Source of the DNA: Actinomycetota bacterium
Lineage (GTDB): Bacteria; Actinomycetota; Thermoleophilia; Solirubrobacterales; 70-9
Assembly: GCA_018268415.1 (NCBI GenBank)
Contig: JAFDWO010000128.1
Coordinates: 1 to 38,884 of the forward strand
DNA: 38,884 bases
Direction of reading: 5' to 3'
The position numbers were made by a program, and so were the translations under genes. Positions 23,473 through 32,068 of the stretch are shown here, piece by piece; positions within the stretch are counted from its first letter, which is position 1, and every line of letters begins with the position of its first letter. Below the pieces are notes generated by a model. That model saw only the letters and a list, made by a program, of their open reading frames with translations. It was not told where the DNA came from and made no database searches.

Positions 23473-24987
23473 ATGCCCAACCCGATGGCTGCGACCGAGA
23501 CCATGACCCCTGCGCCCAGCGCCATCCCCGTGGAGGGGAGCGGTGGGCTTCTGCTCAACATCGACGGCAAGATCGTCCCGAACTACGCGGCGACGATGGT
23601 GTCGTTCGACGAGGGCGACGTCGTCAACGGAAAAGTAGTCCGCATCGACAAGGACGAGGTCCTTGTCGATATCGGCTACAAGGCCGAGGGGGTCATCCCG
23701 AGCAACGAGCTCTCGATCCGCAAGTCGGTCAACCCGGCGGAAGAGGTCGAGCTTGGCGAGGAGGTCGACGCCCTGGTCCTCACCAAGGAGGACTCCGAGG
23801 GCCGCCTGATCCTCTCCAAGAAGCGTGCCCGCTTCGAGAAAGCCTGGCGCCGCATCGAGGTCGCCGCCGACTCCGGCGAACCGGTGGAAGGCAGCGTCAT
23901 CGAGGTCGTCAAGGGCGGCCTGATCCTCGACCTCGGCGTCCGCGGCTTCCTGCCCGCCTCGCTGGTCGACATCCGTCGTGTCCACAATCTTGATGAGTTC
24001 ATGGGCCAGACGCTCGAGTGCAAAGTCATCGAGCTCAACCGCTCCCGCAACAACGTCGTCCTCTCGCGCCGCGCGGTGCTGGAGGAGGAGCGCAAGGAGG
24101 TCCGCGAGCAGATCCTCGGCCGGCTCGAGCCGGGCCAGGTGGTCGAAGGCAAGATCTCGAACATCGTCGACTTCGGCGCCTTCGTCGACCTCGACGGGAT
24201 CGACGGCCTCATCCACATCTCCGAGCTTTCCTGGAGCCACGTCAACCACCCGTCCGAAGTGGTGGCGATCGGCGACACGGTGCGGATCAAAGTCCTCGAC
24301 ATCGACCGCGACCGCCAGCGCATCAGCCTCGGTCTGAAGCAGACCCAGGAGGACCCGTGGCAGCGGGTGATCTCGACGCACCGCCCCGGCGACGTGCTCG
24401 AGGGAACCGTGACCAAGGTCGTCGCCTTCGGCGCCTTCGTCGAAATCCTGCCGGGCGTCGAGGGTCTGGTCCACATCTCCGAGCTTGCCGACCACCACGT
24501 CGAGAACCCCTCCGAAGTGGTCGAGCCGGGTGCCAAGCTGAACGTCAAGATCCTCGAGATCGATGAAGACCGGCGCCGCCTCTCGCTCTCGATCAAGCGG
24601 GTCGAGGGCCAGAACATGCCGATGCAGGACCTGAGCGCGCAGATCGCCGCCGCCAACGCCGCCAACGCGAGCGGTGCCGAAGAGGCCGCGGTCGAGCTCG
24701 CCGAGGACGCTGCGGTCGAGGCCCCGGAGGTCGAGCCGCCCGCGCCGGAGGCAGCCGTGCCCGAGGCCCCGGCCGAGCCCGCAACTTCCGAGCCCGCTCC
24801 CGTCGCCGAGGCACCGGCCGCCGAGTCGTCCGCCGTCGAGGCGGGTTCTGAGGGCAATGGCGAGGGCGATGCAGGCGAGGCCCAGGAGGGCACCCCGGCA
24901 GCCGCCGCGGGTCCAGAGTCCCCCGACAGCGCCGACGAGGCCGCTGCCGGCGGCGATAGCGACAGCAGCGAGCCCGAGCAGGTCTGA
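23473..24987 (+). CDS. rpsA: 30S ribosomal protein S1
   Basis: 504-residue mRNA-binding ribosomal protein. Four S1 (OB-fold) repeats are clear: about 36-105 (EGDVVNGKVVRIDKDEVLVDIGYKAEGVIP), about 122-192 (GSVIEVVKGGLILDLGVRGFLP), about 208-277 (VEGKISNIVDFGAFVDLDGIDGLIHISELSW) and about 293-362 (LEGTVTKVVAFGAFVEILPGVEGLVHISELA). The last about 130 residues are an Ala/Glu/Pro-rich acidic tail, probably disordered. Four domains rather than six is usual in actinobacteria. ATGs at 23473 and 23485 are both possible starts; unlike most first genes here I do not find a clean TANNNT box. coaE follows after 13 nt, as in mycobacteria. Confidence 0.96.
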   Translation: MPNPMAATETMTPAPSAIPVEGSGGLLLNIDGKIVPNYAATMVSFDEGDVVNGKVVRIDKDEVLVDIGYKAEGVIPSNELSIRKSVNPAEEVELGEEVDALVLTKEDSEGRLILSKKRARFEKAWRRIEVAADSGEPVEGSVIEVVKGGLILDLGVRGFLPASLVDIRRVHNLDEFMGQTLECKVIELNRSRNNVVLSRRAVLEEERKEVREQILGRLEPGQVVEGKISNIVDFGAFVDLDGIDGLIHISELSWSHVNHPSEVVAIGDTVRIKVLDIDRDRQRISLGLKQTQEDPWQRVISTHRPGDVLEGTVTKVVAFGAFVEILPGVEGLVHISELADHHVENPSEVVEPGAKLNVKILEIDEDRRRLSLSIKRVEGQNMPMQDLSAQIAAANAANASGAEEAAVELAEDAAVEAPEVEPPAPEAAVPEAPAEPATSEPAPVAEAPAAESSAVEAGSEGNGEGDAGEAQEGTPAAAAGPESPDSADEAAAGGDSDSSEPEQV

Positions 24988-25000
24988 GCGGCGGGGCCGT

Positions 25001-25585
25001 GTGGCGCCGCTGACGATCGGGCTGACTGGCGGCATCGCCGCGGGGAAGTCGGAGGCGCTCGCGGCGTTCGGCCGACTTGGCGCGGCGACGCTTTCCAGCG
25101 ACGCGGTGGTCCACGACCTGCTCGAAAGCGAGCCGCTGCGCCGGGAGTTCGTCGCCCGCTGGGGCCAGGAGGTGGCTCCGGAGGGCGCTCCCACCGACCG
25201 CGCGCGGATCGGCTCGATCGTCTTCGCCGACCCCGCGGAGCTGACCTGGCTCGAGTCGAAGATCCACCCGGCGGTGGGCGCCGAGACCGCGACCTGGCTG
25301 GCCACGCTCCCCGACGACGTCGAGGTCGCCGTCGTCGAGGTGCCGCTGCTCTTCGAGGGTGGGCGCGAGAAGGTCTTCGACACGACCGTCTCGGTGGTCG
25401 CCGCCGAGGACGTCCGTCGCGAGCGTGCCGCCGCCCGCGGCCACGCGCTGGTCGACGCCCGTGAGGCGCGCCAGCTGACCCAGGAGGAAAAGGCGGAGCG
25501 GGCCGAGTACGTGATCGTCAACGACGGCTCGGTCGAGGACCTCGAGGCAGCCCTGTCCGCGCTACTGGCGAAGCTGAGGGGATGA
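25001..25585 (+). CDS. coaE: Dephospho-CoA kinase
   Basis: Last step of coenzyme A synthesis, phosphorylating the ribose 3'-OH (194 aa). P-loop LTGGIAAGKSEAL at about 8-20; the substrate-binding Asp is in LSSDAVVHDLL; VVEVPLLFEGG and the lid helix ERAAARGHALVDAREARQLTQEEKAERAEYVIVNDGS follow the family order. The frame is open upstream into rpsA, but homology starts at GTG 25001 (APLTIGLTGG). The stop overlaps the ATG of the lytic transglycosylase gene (ATGA), so envelope genes 25582-28062 may be read from this operon. Confidence 0.94.
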   Translation: MAPLTIGLTGGIAAGKSEALAAFGRLGAATLSSDAVVHDLLESEPLRREFVARWGQEVAPEGAPTDRARIGSIVFADPAELTWLESKIHPAVGAETATWLATLPDDVEVAVVEVPLLFEGGREKVFDTTVSVVAAEDVRRERAAARGHALVDAREARQLTQEEKAERAEYVIVNDGSVEDLEAALSALLAKLRG

Positions 25586-26190
25586 GCAGTAGGGCAAGTT
25601 CGAGGGGGCGGCCCCGCCGCCGCAGTCGCTGGCCGCTCTTCGGCGGGATCGCCGTCGTCGTCGGCTTGGTCGTCGGGCTGCTGGTGGCCGGGGGCACCTT
25701 CGACAAGGCGATCAAATCGCTCACCCTGCCCCTCGAACACGAGGACATCATCCGCCGGCAGGCCAAGGAAAAGGGGGTGGACGCGGCCCTGATCGCGGCG
25801 GTTATCGACACCGAGTCGAAGTTCACCAACGCCGAATCGAGCGCCGGCGCCCGCGGGCTCATGCAGATCACCCCCGAAGCTGCCCAGTTCATCGAGAAAC
25901 AGAGCGGCGGCACCACCTTCAAGCTGAACGATCTCTCCAACCCGGAAATCAACATCCGTTATGGGACCTTCCTGTTGAAGGAATTGCTCGAACGCTACGA
26001 AGGCGACAAGGCGGCGGCGCTTGCCGCCTACAACGCCGGCCCAGGCAACGCCGACAAGTGGGGCGGAGCGGGGCTCTCGGTCGAGCAAATCCCCTTCCCG
26101 GAAACGCGCGCCTACGTCGAACTCGTGCTCGAACGGCAGAAGGAATACCGAGAAAAGTACGCTTCGGAGCTTGGCTACGGTGGGGGGTAA
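25582..26190 (+). CDS. Membrane-anchored lytic transglycosylase (SLT domain)
   Basis: 202 residues. A basic N-terminus (SSRASSRGRPRRRSR) and one membrane helix (WPLFGGIAVVVGLVVGLLVAGG, about 17-38) anchor an extracytoplasmic Slt70-type domain (about 55-190). The catalytic Glu is in AAVIDTESKF, followed by the family motifs SSAGARGLMQITPEAA, NPEINIRYGTFLLKELL and ALAAYNAGPGNADKWGG, so it should cleave peptidoglycan glycan strands. It overlaps coaE by 4 bases and the MFS gene by 11, a tight arrangement that hints at co-production with the transporter. Glutamate codons are mostly GAA (13 to 5 by eye). Confidence 0.9.
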   Translation: MSSRASSRGRPRRRSRWPLFGGIAVVVGLVVGLLVAGGTFDKAIKSLTLPLEHEDIIRRQAKEKGVDAALIAAVIDTESKFTNAESSAGARGLMQITPEAAQFIEKQSGGTTFKLNDLSNPEINIRYGTFLLKELLERYEGDKAAALAAYNAGPGNADKWGGAGLSVEQIPFPETRAYVELVLERQKEYREKYASELGYGGG

Positions 26191-27550
26191 GAGTCCGCGG
26201 GTGTGGGCATTGGCGTTGGCGGTCGGCATCGTGCTGGCCGACTCGTCGATCGTCGTCCTCGCCTTGCCCGACATCTACCGGGACCTCAACACGTCGGTCT
26301 TCGGTGTCACCTGGGTCCTCGTTTCGTTCAACCTGGTGATGGCGCTCGCCGCGGTGCCGGCGGCGATGGTCGCGCGGCGGGTCGGGCCGGGGCGGGCGGC
26401 GGCGGTCGGGCTCGCGATCTTCGCCGGGGCAGGGCTGGCCTGCGGGGTCTCCGACCACCTCTCCACCCTGATCATCGCCCGCTCGGTGCAGGCGCTCGGC
26501 GGCGCGCTGGCGGTCACGGCGGCGCTCGAGCTGCTGCCCGCGACGGTCGGCTCGGAGCGCCGCGCGACCGCGGTCTGGGCGAGCGCCGGAGCGACCGGCG
26601 CGGCGCTCGGCCCGGCGGCGGGCGGCATCCTCACCCAGCTCGTCTCCTGGCAGTCGATCTTCCTGATCCAGGTGCCGATCGCGCTCGCCGCCGCGGTGCC
26701 GATCCTGACCGTCGCCCGCCACGAGATGTCGACGCGGGTGATCGAAGGGGAGCTGACCCAGCGCGTGGGCAAGCCGCACCTGTGGGCGAACGTGGCGCTG
26801 GCGATGGTCTCCGCGTCGATCGCGGCCGCGCTCTTCCTCCTCGTCCTGCTGCTGATCGAAGGGTGGCGGCTGAGCCCGATCGGCGCCGCGATCGTCGTCT
26901 CGGTGATGCCGTTGGCGGCCGCGGTCGGCGCCCGGCTCTCCGGCTGGGTCGCCGACGAGCGGGCGCGGGCGGCGGCCGGCGCGTTGCTGCTGGCAGGTGG
27001 GCTGGGGGCCCTGGCGCTGCTGCCGAAGGCGGAGGTCGCGCTGACCGTGCCACCGCAGATCCTGGTCGGGGTCGGCCTCTCGCTGGTGCTCTCGGCGCTG
27101 ACCGAGACGGCGCTCTCCGGCCGTGCCCCGCAGGCGATCCACGGCGGCTGGACGATCTCCGCCAGGCACGCCGGCGTTGTCGTCGGGCTGCTCGCGCTGA
27201 CCCCGGTCTTCACCCACGACATCGCGGTCCAGCAGAAGCAGGCGATCAACTCCGGCACGTCGGTGATCCTCGACTCGCCGATCAAGCCGGTACTGAAGCT
27301 GTCCCTGGCCAAGGAGATCAGCGAACATCTCAAAGCCGAGGACGGCAAAGTGCCGAACCTCGGCCACGTTTTCGACCCGCTGCCGGAAGACGAGGGGGAA
27401 CGGAGCGAAGTGGTGGAGCTGCGCGAAGAACTGCAGGAGCAGCTGAACGCGGGGGCGACCCACGCCTTCAGCCCCTCCTTCGGGATCGCCGCCCTGATCG
27501 GCCTCCTGGCGCTGGTGCCGATCGGGCTGGCGCGGAGGATCGACCTGTGA
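26180..27550 (+). CDS. MFS transporter with a large extracytoplasmic insert
   Basis: 456 residues, drug-efflux type major facilitator. Twelve helices can be drawn from the hydrophobic runs. TM1 ends LADSSIVVLALPDIYRDL, like the D1 motif of DHA families, and TM5 has the GAALGPAAGGIL antiporter-like Gly/Pro pattern. Between TM11 and TM12 is a hydrophilic, largely helical stretch of roughly 90 residues (about 350-437; LAKEISEHLKAEDGK, SEVVELREELQEQLNAGA), which the 12-TM topology puts outside the cytoplasm. The substrate is unknown. The GTG at 26180 overlaps the transglycosylase end; starts further upstream would add a non-homologous basic stretch. It overlaps the next gene by 4 bases. Confidence 0.87.
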   Translation: MGGKSPRVWALALAVGIVLADSSIVVLALPDIYRDLNTSVFGVTWVLVSFNLVMALAAVPAAMVARRVGPGRAAAVGLAIFAGAGLACGVSDHLSTLIIARSVQALGGALAVTAALELLPATVGSERRATAVWASAGATGAALGPAAGGILTQLVSWQSIFLIQVPIALAAAVPILTVARHEMSTRVIEGELTQRVGKPHLWANVALAMVSASIAAALFLLVLLLIEGWRLSPIGAAIVVSVMPLAAAVGARLSGWVADERARAAAGALLLAGGLGALALLPKAEVALTVPPQILVGVGLSLVLSALTETALSGRAPQAIHGGWTISARHAGVVVGLLALTPVFTHDIAVQQKQAINSGTSVILDSPIKPVLKLSLAKEISEHLKAEDGKVPNLGHVFDPLPEDEGERSEVVELREELQEQLNAGATHAFSPSFGIAALIGLLALVPIGLARRIDL

Positions 27551-28062
27551 GCCGCGCCCGGATCCTGGTCGCGGGCGCGCTGGTCCTCTCGCTGGCGCTG
27601 GTCGGCATCTACGCCGCCGCCGGCGGCGCCTCCTACGAACCGGTGCAGGTGCGCAATCCCTGCGAACCGCGGCCGGAGACCGAAACCAGCGGCGGTCTCG
27701 AAGGCGTGGCCGAGGAATTCACGCTTTCGGCCCTCGACGGGGCGGCCTGTCGCCTCGGTGTCAGCCGCGAGCGACTCGCCCGCGCCCTCGCCGGCAAGGA
27801 GAGTCGCGAACGCTTTGCCAAGCACTTCCACATCGACGACGAAAAGCTGACCAAGGCGATCCGCGCCGGTCTGGTGCGGGCCGTCGACGACGCCGAAGAA
27901 CGGGGCAAGATTCCCGCGTTCCTCGCCGGGCCGATGCGGGGCGTGGTCGAACAGGTGCCGCTTGAAGAGGGAATCGAACTGGTTCAGGACGCCGAAAAGA
28001 TCCTCAACGGCGAAGGCTTCCTCGGCGGGATCGGCAACGCGATCAAAGAATTCCTGCCCTGA
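27547..28062 (+). CDS. Anchored helical extracytoplasmic protein, unknown family
   Basis: 171 residues from a GTG overlapping the MFS stop (GTGA). An uncleaved signal or anchor helix (ARILVAGALVLSLALVGIYAAAGG, about 4-27) precedes a soluble, mainly helical part. Two Cys (RNPCEPRP, GAACRLG) may form a disulfide. The helix-turn pattern LGVSRERLARALAGKESRERFAKHFHIDDEKLTKAIRAGLVRAVDDAEERGKI resembles a small helical-bundle repeat. I know no named family for it. Overlap with the transporter and the shared charged-helical character of the MFS insert suggest that the two proteins work together outside the membrane (inference). Glutamates are 15 GAA to 5 GAG. A 69 bp gap with the uvrB promoter follows. 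Confidence 0.75.
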   Translation: MSRARILVAGALVLSLALVGIYAAAGGASYEPVQVRNPCEPRPETETSGGLEGVAEEFTLSALDGAACRLGVSRERLARALAGKESRERFAKHFHIDDEKLTKAIRAGLVRAVDDAEERGKIPAFLAGPMRGVVEQVPLEEGIELVQDAEKILNGEGFLGGIGNAIKEFLP

Positions 28063-28119
28063 GGCGGGCGCCCGGCGAGGGTTTCGTCGCGGCGCAGCTT
28101 TCCGGGCTTGCCCGTTGGC

Positions 28120-28125
28120 TATCGT
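28120..28125 (+). promoter_or_regulatory. -10 box of uvrB
   Basis: TATCGT ends 6 nt before the GTG at 28132. No GAAC-N4-GTTC LexA-type box is visible here, unlike upstream of uvrA. Confidence 0.55.
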
Positions 28126-28131
28126 CAACCT

Positions 28132-30129
<1,998 letters not shown>

Positions 30130-30151
30130 GCGGCCGACACCGCCCGCTCCC

Positions 30152-30157
30152 TAGACT
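30152..30157 (+). promoter_or_regulatory. -10 box of the thioredoxin-TPR gene
   Basis: TAGACT ends 6 nt before the ATG at 30164, in the 34 bp gap after uvrB. The same hexamer serves uvrA. Confidence 0.55.
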
Positions 30158-30163
30158 TTTCGC

Positions 30164-30922
30164 ATGCCTATCGACATCACCGAAGCCGATTTCGAGCGCG
30201 ACGTGATCGAGCGCTCCAAGGAGGTCCCCGTCGTGGTCGACTTCTGGGCCGAGTGGTGCGGGCCCTGCCGGCAGCTCGGTCCGGCACTGGAGGCGGCGGA
30301 GAGCAAGCGCGGGGGAGAGGTGGTGCTGGCGAAGGTCGAAACCGACGCCAACCAAGGGCTGGCGGCGCGCTTCGGCATCCAGGGAATCCCTGCGGTGAAG
30401 GCCTTCCGTGATGGCAAGGTCGTCGACGAATTCGTCGGCGCCGTCCCGCCCGCCAAAGTCGAAGCCTTCTTCGATGGCCTCGCGCCCTCGCGGGCCGACC
30501 AGCTCTTGGCCGCAGGCGATGAGCTCTCCCTCCGTGAGGCGTCCGAATTGGAGCCCCGCCGCGCCGACATCGCCCTTGCGCTTGCCAAGGCGCGCCTGGC
30601 GCGCGGCGCCGAAACCGAGGCACTGGAAGCGATCGAAGGCTTCCCCGACGATTTCGGCGCCGCCGGCATCGCGGCCCGGGTGAAGCTGGCCGGCGCCGGT
30701 ATCGCTCCGCAGGCGTGGACGTCCCTGGACGCCGGCGAGCGCACCGCCGCCCTGGACGCCCTCCTTGTCGCGTTGTCCGAGAACGGCGACGCCGCGGATG
30801 ACCTCGACCCCGATGAGCGCCGCGACCTGATCCGCAAGGCGATCATCGGCATCCTCGCCGACGTCGATCCCGCCGATCCGACCGCGCGCGAGTACCGCCG
30901 CAAGCTCTCCGCCGCCCTCTAG
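30164..30922 (+). CDS. ybbN: Thioredoxin-TPR protein (YbbN/CnoX-like)
   Basis: 252 residues. An N-terminal thioredoxin domain (1-105) contains VVVDFWAEWCGPCRQLGP with the intact redox pair Cys32/Cys35 and the cis-Pro loop FGIQGIPAVKAF. The C-terminal half (about 115-250) is a set of TPR-like helices (ASELEPRRADIALALAKARLARGAETEALEAIEGF). This fold matches the YbbN/CnoX family of chaperone-linked thioredoxins (chaperedoxins) that protect proteins under oxidative stress. E. coli YbbN lacks a full CxxC; this one keeps it, so disulfide-reductase activity is plausible. It follows uvrB with its own -10 box and ends convergent to the second AbiEi-like gene. Confidence 0.88.
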   Translation: MPIDITEADFERDVIERSKEVPVVVDFWAEWCGPCRQLGPALEAAESKRGGEVVLAKVETDANQGLAARFGIQGIPAVKAFRDGKVVDEFVGAVPPAKVEAFFDGLAPSRADQLLAAGDELSLREASELEPRRADIALALAKARLARGAETEALEAIEGFPDDFGAAGIAARVKLAGAGIAPQAWTSLDAGERTAALDALLVALSENGDAADDLDPDERRDLIRKAIIGILADVDPADPTAREYRRKLSAAL

Positions 30923-30983
30923 CTCCCGCGCCGCCCCGGCGTTCGCGCCTGGCCGCAACCACGACGGAGAACTGCGAACGCGC

Positions 30984-31901
30984 CTACGCGGCTTTGTCAC
31001 GGTGGCGCCGGTCGAGGTGTTCGGCAACGCGGTTGGCCACGTTCCGCGGTTCCCGTCGGAGGCGGGTTCCGCTGATCCGGATCGTCTCGATTCCGGCCAT
31101 CGCGAGGGCCTCCTGGCGTTCGCGATCTTCCTCGAACGACTGGCGGGATCGATGGTGTTCCCGGCTGTCCAGTTCGACCGCGAGGCGCTCCGGCTCCCAG
31201 AAGAAGTCGACCTCGTATCCCTCGATGAGGCTGTTCACCGCCGGTCGACGGATGCCGGCATCGGCGAGCGCCGCGAGCATTCGCTTCTCACCACCGGACC
31301 GCGTGAATCCCTCCTCGGTGTAGATGACCATCGCGCGGCGTAGTGGCCCACGGCCTCGATGGCCCCGCACCTCGTCGGTGAGCCGACTGACGGCCCCGAG
31401 GTCGAGCAGTCCGAGGCGGTCGGCTTTATCGATCGCGCGGTCGAGCCGCCATCTCTTCGCGTCCGCCGCATGATCGAGCAGTGCCCTCGGCACCGCCGTC
31501 ACCGAAAGCCGCTCCGTCTCGGCGACATCCTCGTCACGCAGGGCAGGGCAGTGATGCAGGCCGATCGCGTCCTGGGCGCGTCCGCGCCGGCGCACACTGA
31601 CCTGAACCGGGATCTCCAGCTTCGACTCCAGGCCCCAGAGCCAGATCGCCGATTGATGACTGATCAGCGCGCCTTGCCCACGGAACAACACCGCGGCCAT
31701 GCAAAGCCCATGGGGACTCAGTCCTCGATGGCCGACGGCGAAGATGCTGTGATGCCAGGCCTGCAACCGGCCCGTCGCCAGGTCATGGTCGATCATCTCC
31801 TCCGTGTAGCCGAGGTTGGTCAGTTGCCTGCGGGTGACGACGCCGTATTGGCGCGCCGCCAGGTCCGCCATCCGCCGGTGCGTTCTCAGTTCTCCGTACA
31901 T
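30984..31901 (-). CDS. Second AbiEi-like / DUF559 nuclease-domain protein
   Basis: 305 residues from the ATG at 31901. Same architecture as 18786-19625: AbiEi-type winged helix (about 10-55, LAARQYGVVTRRQLTNLGYTEEMIDHDLATGRLQAWHHSIFAVG), middle part (ISHQSAIWLWG; LSVTAVPRALLDHA) and a C-terminal DUF559/Vsr-like domain with Glu205, Asp232 (YEVDFFW) and Glu243-x-Asp245 (LAVELDSREHH). The two proteins are clearly diverged outside these motifs. The frame can extend to 31949, but the 16 bases ending in the ATG at 31901 parallel those of the first copy, supporting this start. No nucleotidyltransferase partner is adjacent. It faces uvrA head to head across 167 bp. Confidence 0.82.
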   Translation of the reverse strand: MYGELRTHRRMADLAARQYGVVTRRQLTNLGYTEEMIDHDLATGRLQAWHHSIFAVGHRGLSPHGLCMAAVLFRGQGALISHQSAIWLWGLESKLEIPVQVSVRRRGRAQDAIGLHHCPALRDEDVAETERLSVTAVPRALLDHAADAKRWRLDRAIDKADRLGLLDLGAVSRLTDEVRGHRGRGPLRRAMVIYTEEGFTRSGGEKRMLAALADAGIRRPAVNSLIEGYEVDFFWEPERLAVELDSREHHRSRQSFEEDRERQEALAMAGIETIRISGTRLRREPRNVANRVAEHLDRRHRDKAA

Positions 31902-32035
31902 GGCACGGCTAAGTGGAGACGCGCCCGGAGTTCTCCCCCTTGGCGGCATGAGGCGGGCGGAAAAGGCCGCAAATCGCGGCGAAGTCCGGGTGGTGGACGA
32001 CCTGGCGTCCGCCGGGGGCCGGTCGATGGGCGGGG

Positions 32036-32047
32036 GAACATCTGTTC
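32036..32047. promoter_or_regulatory. LexA-type SOS box upstream of uvrA
   Basis: GAAC-ATCT-GTTC matches the GAAC-N4-GTTC core of the Gram-positive/actinobacterial LexA operator (fuller form CGAAC-N4-GTTCG; here G-GAAC and GTTC-G). It ends 7 nt before the uvrA -10 at 32055-32060, where bound LexA would block RNA polymerase. The inference is that uvrA is damage-inducible. Confidence 0.75.
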
Positions 32048-32054
32048 GCCTGGG

Positions 32055-32060
32055 TAGACT
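32055..32060 (+). promoter_or_regulatory. -10 box of uvrA
   Basis: TAGACT ends 8 nt before the GTG at 32069 and 7 nt after the LexA-type box. Confidence 0.6.
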
Positions 32061-32068
32061 CGTTATCC

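Noticed and set aside
30943..30982. Terminator between the thioredoxin-TPR gene and the second AbiEi-like gene
   Set aside because: A CGTTCGC/GCGAACG inverted repeat is present, but the loop is long and there is no T tract, so support is too weak to annotate.
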